Notes: a model not told the origin generated them from the letters alone. A DNA stretch of 64,000 nucleotides from JACTOJ01 sp032335695 (GCF_032335695.1 NZ_JACTOJ010000007.1:124001-188000); one strand, 5' to 3'. Positions 31,700-41,416 are shown, counted from the first letter of the stretch. Program-made: numbers and translations.

Positions 31700-32804
31700 G
31701 CTGCTTTTTAGAAATAGATTAACAATACTTGCTACAATTTCGATACCTCTTATATTGACTTACCTGTTTTCTTTTTCTGGCAGCTCTTCACAGCAAAAGC
31801 TTTATGTAGCTGACCTAGATAATAGTGCCGCTTCAAAGCAGCTTATAAGTCTTATAAGCAATCATAAGGGTTTAAACGTAATAAAGGCTTCTGAAAGCGA
31901 AGTAAAAAATCAGATTGATGAGCAGAATGCATCTATAGGCCTTATAATAGGGAAAAATTTCGGAGAAGCTCTGATAAGCGGGGATACCTCTCAGGCAAAA
32001 ATAGTTCAAAATTATGAGGACATTGACTCTATCTCCATAAACCAGCTTATAGCTTCCCAGGTTTCAAGCTTAGAAAAAATATATGAGGATTCAAAATATC
32101 TTGCCGGTGTTAATATAGATGCTGCTTCTTTTTCTTCAAGCACAATTTCTAACATAAAAGCCAGCTCATCTTCTTCTTATATAAAGGACGAAAGCACAAA
32201 CAATTCATTGACTACTCGTTTTATAGGTTTTCTCGTTATGTTTATATGGTTTGCTATAGTGCAAGGCTTCAGAACCATATTGGAGGAAAGAGAAAATAAC
32301 ACTTTTGAAAGAATATTATCTCTCCCTACAAGATATAGCAAATATCTTATTTCAAAAGTAATAGCCTGTTATATTTTCGCAATGTGCAATCTTTTGATCA
32401 TACTTGCTGCTGGAGAGTATTTTCTAAAAATAAGTGTTGGAAGCAATTTAATTTCACTCCTAACAGTTCTCTCAGCCTATATCTTACTGCTTACAGGAAT
32501 AACCCTTCTGCTTGCAATGCTTATAAAAAAGCACCAAAATTTCACTATATCCTCAGCTATATTAATAGCCAGTACTGGAATACTTGGAGGATCCTTTTTC
32601 TCACTAGATATAGCACCAAATTATATGCAGTTGATTTCTAAAATCACTCCAGAAGCTTGGGCAATAAATTCTTCTAATGACATTCTCTTTAGTAACGGAA
32701 CTCTAGCTTCGCAAACCACCACATTAATTGTATTTGCTGCAGCTGCAATAATATTTTTTGCGGCATCAGCTTTAAGCCTAAACAAAAAATCGGTTATGTC
32801 TTAA
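31665..32804 (+). CDS. ABC-2 exporter permease (LnrN-like)
   Basis: A 379-residue ABC-2 permease with the same layout as its neighbour: N-terminal helix (LTILATISIPLILTYLFSF), external domain (about residues 35-175) and five C-terminal helices with GILGGSFFSLDIAPNYMQLI. The ATG at 31665 is chosen because AAGGTG lies 7 bases upstream within the preceding gene; an earlier frame start is less likely. The 35-base overlap indicates translational coupling. The operon ends with this gene or with the small membrane protein that follows. Confidence 0.87.
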   Translation: MQILTMISKQLKLLFRNRLTILATISIPLILTYLFSFSGSSSQQKLYVADLDNSAASKQLISLISNHKGLNVIKASESEVKNQIDEQNASIGLIIGKNFGEALISGDTSQAKIVQNYEDIDSISINQLIASQVSSLEKIYEDSKYLAGVNIDAASFSSSTISNIKASSSSSYIKDESTNNSLTTRFIGFLVMFIWFAIVQGFRTILEERENNTFERILSLPTRYSKYLISKVIACYIFAMCNLLIILAAGEYFLKISVGSNLISLLTVLSAYILLLTGITLLLAMLIKKHQNFTISSAILIASTGILGGSFFSLDIAPNYMQLISKITPEAWAINSSNDILFSNGTLASQTTTLIVFAAAAIIFFAASALSLNKKSVMS

Positions 32805-32875
32805 AGGGTATTGGCACAAGACTTTGTACGTTAAACAGAAAACAGAACCAAAAATTAAATTAATAGGAGGATAGC

Positions 32876-33055
32876 ATGGATTCAAATACTTTAATATTAA
32901 TAATAGAACTTATGGCAGGTATTCTCATAAATATATTCATAGGAAAGCTGGCTCGAGGTATTTTCAAAAAAGATGGTACTGGACCAAGGCTTCCTTTAAG
33001 AGTATTGGGTGTGTATCTTGTAATAAATTCAATAGTTCCTCTGCTTCATATATAG
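32876..33055 (+). CDS. 59-residue hypothetical membrane protein
   Basis: A small ORF with a perfect AGGAGG 7 bases before ATG 32876. It codes a hydrophobic helix (ILIIELMAGILINIFIGKLA), a short basic loop with GTGPRLPLRVLG and a second helix, ending in a terminator hairpin 8 bases after the stop. It lies 71 bases downstream of the LnrN-like gene and may be part of that operon. No family is recognised. Length and site quality argue that it is real. Confidence 0.65.
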   Translation: MDSNTLILIIELMAGILINIFIGKLARGIFKKDGTGPRLPLRVLGVYLVINSIVPLLHI

Positions 33056-33062
33056 AGATAAT

Positions 33063-33097
33063 CCAGCATTTAAACAATAGCGTTTCTTAAATGCTGG
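33063..33097 (+). terminator. Rho-independent terminator of the ABC-2 exporter region
   Basis: CCAGCATTTAA (33063-33073) pairs exactly with TTAAATGCTGG (33087-33097); a moderately T-rich CTTTGGTTT tail follows. Confidence 0.75.
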
Positions 33098-33214
33098 CTT
33101 TGGTTTATTAGATAATATTTACTAACTTTTTAAAAAATGCTACTATAGCTTTATAGTCATTAAAAAATTATTTTATCACAGAATCATGATCACATTTTAG
33201 GAGGTATTGTTGCC

Positions 33215-33316
33215 ATGATTACCCTTATTATCGCTTTAGCTATCTTTATTTTGGGACTAGTTCTAGGATTAAGCTTTAGAGCCGGAAAATTTATGCAAAT
33301 AAAAAATGAGGACTAA
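33215..33316 (+). CDS. 33-residue single-helix membrane peptide
   Basis: ATG 33215 with AGGAGG 10 bases upstream. The peptide is one strong transmembrane helix (ITLIIALAIFILGLVLGL) followed by a basic tail, FRAGKFMQIKNED. Its stop is 2 bases before the start of the AraC-type gene, so the two are likely co-transcribed. The shape is that of small regulatory or holin-like peptides, but no family is recognised. A perfect inverted repeat, ACTATA/TATAGT (33142-33157), lies in the upstream region. Confidence 0.5.
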   Translation: MITLIIALAIFILGLVLGLSFRAGKFMQIKNED

Positions 33317-33318
33317 TT

Positions 33319-34180
33319 ATGAATTATTATCATGAAATAATTGAAACAGATTCTATAATACCTGCTAAAATATATATTGGAAAATCTCAAGATGATAATT
33401 GTCGGTATCCACTGCACTGGCACAGTAATCTAGAGTTTGATCTCGCTTTAAAAGGAACAATAAAAGGAAATATCAATGGAAAACTTATATATGTCCATGA
33501 AAATGAATTTTTTTTTCGTGAATAGCGAAGATTTGCATGAGACAGATGCGGCTGATAATAATAGGGTTTGTGCAATTACGATTTTATTATCCTATGATTT
33601 GCTTAAGAAATATTGCAAAGATGCAGATAACTATTATTTTGATTTCACTGAAAGTGAACAAGCACAGAAAAAAGTTAAGAATTTAATCCTTGAATGTGCA
33701 AAGGTATATGAAGGACAAAGTGAATTTTACGAGCTAGAGATATCGATTATATTAAGAAAAATATGCAGTGTACTTTTAAAAGAATGCAAGAAAAAGCGAA
33801 AGGATTCCAATTTAAACTCTTATGCTCAAAAAAACATTATAAATACAAAAAAGGCAATTGCTTATATGGAGAATAACTATGCAGATGAGATTTCACTTAA
33901 AAGCATCGCCGGTGAAATGGGCATGGCTCCAACTTATTTTTCTAGATTCATTAAGAAAGCTACAAATGAAACCTTTTATAGTTATTTAACAAAAATCAGG
34001 CTTTATCATGCATATACGGAGCTTATCAATAGTGATGCGTCTATTACTGAAATAGCATTGAATAATGGATTTTTAAATGTAAAATCCTTTATTGAAGCCT
34101 TCAAAAGAGTTTATAAGCTTACTCCTGAAAAATATAGAAAATACCATAAAAGCCTAGGAAATGATTTATCTGATTCCTAG
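33319..34180 (+). pseudogene. AraC-family regulator split by a frameshift in a run of nine T
   Basis: The first frame (33319-33525) codes an N-terminal cupin (CRYPLHWHSNLEFDLALKG) and stops after EFFFRE. A second frame, open through 34180, continues the cupin (FFVNSEDLHETDAADN) and carries a complete AraC helix-turn-helix pair (about 33855-34150: LKSIAGEMGMAPTYFSRFIKK, then ITEIALNNGFLNVKSFIEAF). The frames meet at nine T (33508-33516). Eight T would give one continuous protein of about 286 residues. Slippage, phase variation, a real mutation or a sequencing error are all possible. Confidence 0.8.
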
Positions 34181-34303
34181 TTTGTAAGCAAAGCTCTCCT
34201 TTTTGAAAAGATAACAATTGACAATAATGAGTCAAGTAATGACAATACTTTGTGAAATCGTTGTAGTATTATGAAAATATAATAATTGAAGGGAGCTTTG
34301 CTT

Positions 34304-35019
34304 ATGCATAAGGATTTAGAATTTGCGTTTCAAAAGGCGGTAGAAATATTGAAAGAAGACCCTCGCTGCAAGGGAGGGTGGCACTACGGTTCAATAAGCA
34401 GAGGAAATGAGGATATTTATTCGGATTACGATTCAGTCTTTCTAGTGGAGGATAAGCACTTTGAACAATTTTCAGCAGATATCCCAAAGGTTCTTGCTAA
34501 AGCTTCTGATGAACTTTTAATTTTCTGGGGAGAGAGCTTTAATGACGAGCATTTTAAAAATTATTGCAGCGTCATTCGTATCGGTAACAATTTGCATCAG
34601 TTTGATTTTTTTGTAATTAACGAAGATTATCCTGAAGAATGGATGTGCAGACAGCATTGCAAAGTCTGTACAAAAGATAATATTATTTTTGATAGGACAG
34701 GTGAGGTGACTAAGTTCCTTGCTAAAGGTTATCGCACAGATAATAATATACCTGATCCTGTAAGAGCTATGGATACCTACTGGCTTCATACAGAGATGTT
34801 AATTAAATACTTTAAACGAAAGGATATGTTTAAATTAATAAAAAATATCGATGTATTGTTCCATTCTCATGTTGATTTATTGTTAAGTCAATATGATACA
34901 TAAGAGCCATTGATTATCCCGATACAATAGCTGGACAAGTAATTTCATACTTTAATAGAAGAATGGACTCTGAGGATTGGGAATTTGCAGCTGAGATAAT
35001 AAGTAAAAAAAAACTGTAA
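34304..35019 (+). pseudogene. Frameshifted nucleotidyltransferase (aminoglycoside/lincosamide type)
   Basis: The main frame (ATG 34304, GGGAG upstream) codes 199 residues and stops at 34903. It has the polymerase-beta-type nucleotidyltransferase motif WHYGSISRGNEDIYSDYDS (G-S then D-x-D) and QFDFFVI. After the stop, the next frame continues with plausible protein (AIDYPDTIAGQVISYF, then SEDWEFAAEII) to TAA 35017-35019, just before a terminator. One lost base near 34895-34905 explains this. Such enzymes add AMP to drugs or other molecules. The shortened protein may or may not work. Confidence 0.65.
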
Positions 35020-35066
35020 AAAACAGCTTTCTATGATAAAATAAAAATATCATAGAAGGCTGTTTT
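35020..35066 (+). terminator. Long Rho-independent terminator
   Basis: A 19-bp stem (35020-35038 with 35048-35066, one G-U) with a U tract on the plus strand and an A run before it, so it can also serve the minus-strand gene ending at 35090. Confidence 0.9.
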
Positions 35067-35089
35067 ATTATGGGAAAAATCTAAGATAC

Positions 35090-35845
35090 CTAGTGCAATT
35101 TTTCTCTATACTCCGATGGTGAAATGCTGTGAAAATTCTTAAAAGCTTTGCTGAAATAATTACTGTTATTATAACCAAGGCGAAGTGCAATCTCATTTAT
35201 TGGCACGTCTTGATTATTCAATAGTTCCTTTGCCCGTGACATTTTTAAATTTAAGGCATACTCATAAATACCGCAGTTGTAACGTTCTTTAAAAATTTTT
35301 GTTAGATATTCTTTTGAAAAATGATATTTATCTGAAAACATTGAGAGATTTACTTCTTTGCTGTAATTTTCATCTATATACTGCTTTATTGCCTTTGCTA
35401 TAGATTTCGAGGACATTGACTGACCTGCTTCCGTGCTTTGCCAATATTCACTAGTAGTTGTAGGTACATTTTTATTTATTTTTGCCACTGCTTTAGATAT
35501 TGCATCATTTAAATCGTCTTCATTTATAGGTTTAAGAAGATAATCGATAACATTGTTTTTTAGTGCTGCCCTTACAAGCTCGAAATCATCATATCCGCTG
35601 ATAACTATATATTGAGTTTTTGAAAATTCAACTGTGGCACGTCTTAAAAATTCCTTTCCATCCATTACTGGCATTTTCATATCAACAAATACTATTTCTG
35701 GAGAGATCTCTTTCATAGCAATTAATCCATCCTGCCCATTAGAAGCGTAATATGGTTTAAGAAGTGAGAATCTTTCCCATTCACCCAAAAGTTCAATTGC
35801 CTGCCTTACATGCTTTTCATCATCAATAATCAACGCCTTATGCAA
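35090..35845 (-). CDS. YesN-type response regulator with AraC DNA-binding domain
   Basis: A 251-residue regulator: receiver (ALIIDDEKHVRQAI, phospho-acceptor in IVFVDMKMPVMDG, Lys in LLKPINEDDL) and a C-terminal AraC/XylS domain (about residues 150-250: LSMFSDKYHFSKEYLTKIFKE, then INEIALRLGYNNSNYFSKAF). It is encoded 25 bases after a YesM-type kinase and opposite a sugar ABC importer. In such systems it activates the adjacent uptake operon when its oligosaccharide is present. Confidence 0.92.
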   Translation of the reverse strand: MHKALIIDDEKHVRQAIELLGEWERFSLLKPYYASNGQDGLIAMKEISPEIVFVDMKMPVMDGKEFLRRATVEFSKTQYIVISGYDDFELVRAALKNNVIDYLLKPINEDDLNDAISKAVAKINKNVPTTTSEYWQSTEAGQSMSSKSIAKAIKQYIDENYSKEVNLSMFSDKYHFSKEYLTKIFKERYNCGIYEYALNLKMSRAKELLNNQDVPINEIALRLGYNNSNYFSKAFKNFHSISPSEYREKLH

Positions 35846-35870
35846 TTTTACACACCTCTCCCATATTATT

Positions 35871-37655
35871 TTATTTTATATTTTCATTTACCGGTATCCT
35901 CATCTTGACAGTTGTGCCTTCTCCTTCAATGCTGTCTATTTCCAAAATACCTAAATTTCCATAAAGGATGTGTAGTCTGTCTGCTAGATTAGAAAGCCCT
36001 ATGCTTTCACTCTTAATACCTTCAATCTTTATCTGCTTTATAACATATTCAAGTCTTTCTGGTGACATTCCCTTTCCATTATCACTAACCTTAATTACAA
36101 GGTATCCATGATGTATCTTTACCTCTATATTTATTTGAATTTTATCAAGAGTGGTCTCCATACCGTGTTTTATAGAATTTTCCACCATGGTCATAATTGA
36201 TATTTTGGGCAACAGCAGATCTTCTATTTTATTTTCAATACTTATTTTATAGTCAAGTCTCTCATCAAATCTAGCTTTTTGCAAGGATAAGTAATCATTT
36301 ACATAGCTTATCTCAGAACATAAAGGCACCATATCATTATCCGTAATTGAATATCTAAGTATTGATGATAATGCTAATACCATATTACTTATATCTTTTT
36401 GATTATTTATTATTGCCTGAGTAGATATCATTTGTAAAGTGTTATAAAGAAAATGCGGATTAATCTGAGCTTCAAGAGCTTTTAATCGTGCAGTCTTTTC
36501 CTTTATCTCGGCTGTGTAACTTTTTTCGATTAACTCGTCTATTTCCGCTAGCATTGAATTAAATTTACTTTCTAAGTGCTTTATTTCAGCGCTGCCATCA
36601 ACAGTGATAGTTGCTCCAAAATCACCACCTCCCGCTTTTTCCATTTGTTCAGCCAAAACTCTTAAGGGCCTTAACAGCTTAGTAATAAGCACTGAAATAG
36701 CAAACATTGAAATAATCAGTGCAATTACAATCATAAATATAGATATATTTCTAGTTTCATTTGCTGATTTATTTAATATGTTTATAGGTACCATACTTAG
36801 AAAAATCCATCCTTTGTCCCTATCATAAGAATATATAAAAAGGTATTTCACATTATCCAAGGTAGTAATAAAACTGCCTTCTAGCTGTTTATATTTATAA
36901 TCTATTTGGGTATGCAGTACTTTAATCAGTGATTCTCTTTTAATCACAGCCGGATTGCTTATATTATAAATATTATCATTTTTGTCCAGTAGACAGAAAA
37001 CATTCTGGTTATCAGCATTAACCTCCTGAATAAGTTTATTAATATAGGAATTATTCACTGTTATTTCAACGTAAGCCAAAGTTTTTTCATCCTGGATATT
37101 AATAATGGCTCTATACATTTTCAAAAGATTCTTCTGACCATCTTTTGCGGGTATGATATATTTAAAGGCAGTTTCCTTTGAAGCTTCTGCAAATTCCTTC
37201 ACCTTATTAAAATCAGGATTCATTGCTAGTTTTATATTAGGATACTGTTTTGAAATTGTATAATTCGTCCCTTCATTTACAAGGTATAATTTTAGCTCAG
37301 AAATATCTCTCCTTGCGTAGAACATGTTTGTTAATGCATTTTTTATATATATTTTATCATTGTATTCCTTAATATCATCTAATCCAATTATCTGCATAAA
37401 ATTAGTGTCACTTCTTAACATAAGAGAATAATTCTCAAGCTCATTATAGTAGGTTCCAAAATTTAGTTGTTTTAAAAAAAGAGTTTCAGCAGAAAGCTTA
37501 GACTGGCTATTTGTGATTACCTTTATAGTCCTATATTGATTAAATGCTATAATTAATAAAAATAGTATAGAGAAAGTAATACATATAGCTATAATAAGTT
37601 TATTAGATAAACTAGTATTTATGTATTTTTCTTTAATTCTTGTAAACATTTTCAT
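35871..37655 (-). CDS. YesM-type sensor histidine kinase
   Basis: A 594-residue kinase: transmembrane helix (about residues 18-40), an extracellular sensor of about 250 residues, a second helix (about 300-322), a HAMP linker, the His_kinase motif LEAQINPHFLYNTLQMIS (about 392-409) and an HATPase domain (MTMVENSIKHG, VSDNGKGMS, GLSNLADRL). This layout is that of YesM/LytS-like kinases that sense sugars outside the cell. It pairs with the YesN-type regulator and is divergent from the sugar importer genes. Confidence 0.92.
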   Translation of the reverse strand: MKMFTRIKEKYINTSLSNKLIIAICITFSILFLLIIAFNQYRTIKVITNSQSKLSAETLFLKQLNFGTYYNELENYSLMLRSDTNFMQIIGLDDIKEYNDKIYIKNALTNMFYARRDISELKLYLVNEGTNYTISKQYPNIKLAMNPDFNKVKEFAEASKETAFKYIIPAKDGQKNLLKMYRAIINIQDEKTLAYVEITVNNSYINKLIQEVNADNQNVFCLLDKNDNIYNISNPAVIKRESLIKVLHTQIDYKYKQLEGSFITTLDNVKYLFIYSYDRDKGWIFLSMVPINILNKSANETRNISIFMIVIALIISMFAISVLITKLLRPLRVLAEQMEKAGGGDFGATITVDGSAEIKHLESKFNSMLAEIDELIEKSYTAEIKEKTARLKALEAQINPHFLYNTLQMISTQAIINNQKDISNMVLALSSILRYSITDNDMVPLCSEISYVNDYLSLQKARFDERLDYKISIENKIEDLLLPKISIMTMVENSIKHGMETTLDKIQINIEVKIHHGYLVIKVSDNGKGMSPERLEYVIKQIKIEGIKSESIGLSNLADRLHILYGNLGILEIDSIEGEGTTVKMRIPVNENIK

Positions 37656-37907
37656 TTAATTTACACCTCCACTAAAGAAATACACTGACTATGATGCTTA
37701 GCTAGGACCATCAACTATTTATTATACGAAAATTATAGCATAGTTTTTTTATAACTTATACTGGAGTTCAATTTTTTACCCTAAAACTGATTAATTTATT
37801 TAGAAAAATAAATGTTATATATTAAATACATGGAGTAAGCAAACAAATAAAGGGTAATATAAAGCGTACACTTCATAGCTTTCATAAAAGAAGAAAGAGG
37901 CGATATT

Positions 37908-39170
37908 ATGAATAAAAAATTATCTATTCTATTGGCATCCTCAATGTTAACGATTGCATTAACTGGCTGCAATAACGGATCAAGCAGCGGTTCTAAAAAA
38001 AGTGCTGATGCACCCGTTACTCTTAACTTTATGATGAATAGTCCTGAACTTACAGACCAGTACAATGACATGGTAGCAGCCTATAAAAAGGTTAAGCCTA
38101 ATGTTACAATTAACTTACAAATTCTGCAAAATGATTATCAGACAGTTTTAAAAACCAAATTAAACTCAGGCGATGCCCCAGATTTATTTATGAGCAGTGC
38201 CTATAATGATAACAAAGTTTATAAAGATTATGAATACGATTTAGATAACGAAGCTTTTATAAAAAACATTGATTCATCTATGCTCACTAGCACCAAATTA
38301 GATGGACACCAAACTGGTTACCCATTTTTAGTGCAGTCACATTCCTTTATTTATAACAAAGATTTGTTTACTAAAGCAGGTATAACTGCACTTCCTAAAA
38401 CGCTGAATGATTTTAAGGATGTGTGCAGTAAATTAAAAGCCATTGGTATTCAACCCTTCAGTTCAGGTTTTGCTGAATGGTGGGTAATGCCTCAAATTGT
38501 ATATCCTGCTATGAGTGATGCCAACAACGAAAACTATGCCGAATTATTTAAAAAAGTTGAAAGTGGTTCACAAAAATTTGGAGACTTACCACAGATTGAT
38601 TTTGCACTTAATTTAATAGATTTAATAAAAGCTAACAGTGGCAACAAGCCCATGGAAACAACCTTTGACATGCAGGTCTCTGACCTTGCAAGCGGAAAAG
38701 TTGCTATGATACATCAAGGATCATGGGCAGAGGACTCAATTTTAAAAGTTAATTCCAATATGCACCTTGGATTTATTAACACTCCTAGAAGTGATGGAAA
38801 AGACGTTCTTGCAGTGGATTCAAATCTTACCTTCAGGGTATATAAGGATTCAGCTAATAGGCAGGCTGTTCTAGACTGGTTAAATTGGTTAACCACTTCA
38901 GATTACGGTAAAGCATGGATTCCAGAAAAAATAAAGCAAATATCTCCTCAATCTGGAGCAAAAATGCCAGATACTATGCTTGCTAAGGACACTGGAACTG
39001 CCCTAGCTTCTAAAAACACCGCACCATGGTGGATATTTGAAGGGCCAGATGGAATTGAACAACCACTAGGTGTAGCATTACAAAATTATGCAGCAGGTAC
39101 TGGAAGACAGCAGACAAAAGATGCTATTACAAAGGTATTTGCCGATGCATATAATGCTCAGCAAAAATAA
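37908..39170 (+). CDS. Sugar ABC transporter substrate-binding lipoprotein
   Basis: A 420-residue family-1 extracellular solute-binding protein. The signal peptide ends in a lipobox, TIALTGC (Cys at residue 21), followed by a Ser/Gly-rich linker (NNGSSSGSKK). The mature part has the usual LKTKLNSGDAPDLF and SGKVAMIHQGSWA segments. It delivers a carbohydrate to the two permeases encoded downstream. Its control probably lies with the divergent YesN/YesM-type pair. A hairpin after the stop separates it from the permease genes and may raise its relative level. Confidence 0.92.
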   Translation: MNKKLSILLASSMLTIALTGCNNGSSSGSKKSADAPVTLNFMMNSPELTDQYNDMVAAYKKVKPNVTINLQILQNDYQTVLKTKLNSGDAPDLFMSSAYNDNKVYKDYEYDLDNEAFIKNIDSSMLTSTKLDGHQTGYPFLVQSHSFIYNKDLFTKAGITALPKTLNDFKDVCSKLKAIGIQPFSSGFAEWWVMPQIVYPAMSDANNENYAELFKKVESGSQKFGDLPQIDFALNLIDLIKANSGNKPMETTFDMQVSDLASGKVAMIHQGSWAEDSILKVNSNMHLGFINTPRSDGKDVLAVDSNLTFRVYKDSANRQAVLDWLNWLTTSDYGKAWIPEKIKQISPQSGAKMPDTMLAKDTGTALASKNTAPWWIFEGPDGIEQPLGVALQNYAAGTGRQQTKDAITKVFADAYNAQQK

Positions 39171-39176
39171 ATTAAG

Positions 39177-39212
39177 CTTGCGAGGAAGAAGCTTTTCCTC
39201 CTCGCAAGTTTT
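39177..39212 (+). terminator. Internal hairpin between binding protein and permease genes
   Basis: CTTGCGAGGA (39177-39186) pairs exactly with TCCTCGCAAG (39199-39208), followed by only four T. It probably acts as a partial terminator or an mRNA stabiliser, giving more binding protein than permease. Confidence 0.7.
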
Positions 39213-39231
39213 CATACAAGGAGGATTAAAT

Positions 39232-40122
39232 ATGGGCTTATCTTTTAAACGAAAAACAGTAGACAAATTAAATTTTGCCATGTTTGTAGCACCAGCAATC
39301 ACATTAATTTTCATATTTGCAGCTATCCCTTTCGCTATGTGTATATATTATTCCTTTAGAAAGTGGAACGGTATTGGAAAAACTTCTACATTTATTGGAT
39401 TAGATAACTATGTACGTCTTTTCACAAATGATTCAATATTTAAAGGCTCATTTTTATACACGATTTTTTATACGATTTGTGTGGTTTTACTGGTAAATGC
39501 CTTAGGTCTGCTGATAGCTCTTCTTTTAGAATCAAATATTAAAGGAAAAGGTTTTTTTAGAGCTTCATTTTATATACCAAATATAATTAGTTTGATAATC
39601 ATAGGCTTTATATGGAAATTTATTTTTGGTCGTGTTTTTCAATCAGCTTATGATGCAACAAAAATCTCGTTATTTGGATGGAGCTGGCTTGGAGATCATA
39701 ATATGGCAGTGCTTTCAAGTATTTTGGTATCAGTATGGCAGGGACTTGGCTTCTACATGTTGATATATATTGCAGGGCTTCAATCTGTTCCAAAGTCAAT
39801 CTTAGAAGCTGCCACTATTGATGGTGCAGGCACAATACGAAAATTTTTCAGCATTGTTTTGCCAATGATAATACCATCTATCGCAGTATGTACATTTTAT
39901 TCAATGTCAAACTCACTCAAAATGTTCGAATTAATTTTCAGTTTAACTGGAGGAGGACCAGGTACTTCAACAACTCCAATTGCCCTTGATATTTATAACA
40001 CAGCTTTTAACAACAATTCGTTTGGTTATGGCAGTGCAAAGTCAGTTGTATTGTTCCTTTTAGTTTTGCTTATAACCATATGGCAGGTTACTACTCTTAA
40101 GAAAAGAGAGGTGGAAGCATAA
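39232..40122 (+). CDS. Sugar ABC transporter permease (MalF/UgpA type)
   Basis: A 296-residue permease with six helices and the cytoplasmic EAA loop (LEAATIDGAGTIRKFFSIVLP, residues split here by the motif Gly). The ATG at 39232 has AGGAGG 7 bases upstream; an earlier frame start would run through the hairpin and is rejected. It forms a heterodimer with the next gene's product, whose start overlaps its stop by one base. No ATPase gene is present, so a shared MsmK/MsmX-like ATPase encoded elsewhere is expected. Confidence 0.92.
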   Translation: MGLSFKRKTVDKLNFAMFVAPAITLIFIFAAIPFAMCIYYSFRKWNGIGKTSTFIGLDNYVRLFTNDSIFKGSFLYTIFYTICVVLLVNALGLLIALLLESNIKGKGFFRASFYIPNIISLIIIGFIWKFIFGRVFQSAYDATKISLFGWSWLGDHNMAVLSSILVSVWQGLGFYMLIYIAGLQSVPKSILEAATIDGAGTIRKFFSIVLPMIIPSIAVCTFYSMSNSLKMFELIFSLTGGGPGTSTTPIALDIYNTAFNNNSFGYGSAKSVVLFLLVLLITIWQVTTLKKREVEA

Positions 40123-40949
40123 TGAAAACAAAAACTTCTTCTGCGATTTTATTCGTTATTGCCCTTATACTTCTTTTAATTGTTTTGTCGCCGCTAGCCC
40201 TAGTTGTTTTAGGTGCATTTAAATCATATTCAGAAATAATGACAAATGCTATTTCTCTGCCCAAAAGCCTTTCTTTCCAAAACTTCATTAATGTATTCAA
40301 AGATATGAATTATCCTAAAGCATTTGTAAATACAGCTATAGTTACGTTTTTAGGTACTTTGGGAATCATTATAGTTGGCTCGCTTGCAGGTTATAAACTA
40401 TCTCGTACAAAAACAAAAACAAGCTATGTTTTATTCATGTTTTGTATCTTCCCCATGATGATACCTTTTCAATCTTATATGATTACTTTAGTTAAAGTAA
40501 GTAAAACACTTCATTTAATGAACAGCATATGGGGACTATCCGTAATATACTGGGGACTTGGCTGCCCACTTGCTATATTTTTATATCATGGATTTATGAA
40601 AGGTATCTCCACTGAGCTTGATGAATGTGCAAGTCTTGATGGATGTACTCAAATACAAGCTTTTATAAAAATAATATTCCCTCTCCTAAAGCCAACTACT
40701 GCCACCGTAATTGTAATTAACGCAATGTGGATATGGAATGACTTCCTGCTTCCATTACTTATAATCGGATCAAACAAAACTAATAATACTCTTCAGTTGG
40801 CTGCTTATGGATTTATGGGACAATATAAGATGCAGTGGAACAATATAATGTCTGGTGCAATACTAATTATAATACCTGCGCTTATAATATATCTAATATT
40901 CCAAAAGAATATTATAGCTGGCATGGTAGATGGTTCAGTAAAAGGCTAG
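40122..40949 (+). CDS. Sugar ABC transporter permease (MalG/UgpE type)
   Basis: A 275-residue permease with six helices and the EAA loop LDECASLDGCTQIQAFIKI (about residues 162-180). It ends in IAGMVDGSVKG, typical of carbohydrate uptake permeases of the CUT1 family. It overlaps the preceding permease gene by one base and is the last gene of the operon. The transported sugar is not evident; the polygalacturonase at the window end is too far away to link them firmly. Confidence 0.92.
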   Translation: MKTKTSSAILFVIALILLLIVLSPLALVVLGAFKSYSEIMTNAISLPKSLSFQNFINVFKDMNYPKAFVNTAIVTFLGTLGIIIVGSLAGYKLSRTKTKTSYVLFMFCIFPMMIPFQSYMITLVKVSKTLHLMNSIWGLSVIYWGLGCPLAIFLYHGFMKGISTELDECASLDGCTQIQAFIKIIFPLLKPTTATVIVINAMWIWNDFLLPLLIIGSNKTNNTLQLAAYGFMGQYKMQWNNIMSGAILIIIPALIIYLIFQKNIIAGMVDGSVKG

Positions 40950-41107
40950 CTGTGATAATTGAATAAATTAATTAAAGTAATAGGCAGTCAGATTTAAATA
41001 TAGATCTACTGCCTATTAAATATATAGGGTGCTTCTATAACAGTGAAAGACTCCATACTTCACTAAAATTTCAGCAATCTATTCATCATTCATCTTTAAT
41101 CTTCATC

Positions 41108-41416
41108 CTAACAGTCCCACTTATTTTCCTTCATATCAACATGATTCGCATCTTTAAAGGATACACCTTCTTCTAATAGCAGAAATCGTTGTTCCTGCCA
41201 CCCTGGTGTCAACCTTCCAGCATGATTTACCACACGATGACATGGATATCTCCCATAAAATTCTGCTTGGCTAAGAACCTTCCCCACAAGTCGTGCATTT
41301 TTGTCTCTACCAATAAGGCTGGCAATTTGCCCATACGTAGCTACTTTCCCTTCCGGGATTTCTTCCACAATGGAAAGTATTTCATAAATTAATTGTTCAT
41401 TCATAATCTTTTTCAT
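41108..41416 (-). CDS. MGMT-domain DNA-binding protein (Ogt-like)
   Basis: A 102-residue protein consisting only of the DNA-binding/active-site domain of O6-alkylguanine-DNA alkyltransferases: IPEGKVATYGQIASLIG and GRYPCHRVVNHAGRL. The acceptor cysteine in PCHRV is kept, unlike in alkyltransferase-like proteins that have Trp. The short form is common in Firmicutes and its repair activity is uncertain. AGGTG lies 6 bases before the ATG. Monocistronic. Confidence 0.88.
   Translation of the reverse strand: MKKIMNEQLIYEILSIVEEIPEGKVATYGQIASLIGRDKNARLVGKVLSQAEFYGRYPCHRVVNHAGRLTPGWQEQRFLLLEEGVSFKDANHVDMKENKWDC

Noticed and set aside
39088..39231. Upstream extension of the first sugar permease frame
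   Set aside because: It overlaps the binding-protein gene and the hairpin; AGGAGG lies 7 bases before ATG 39232 and the family begins there.
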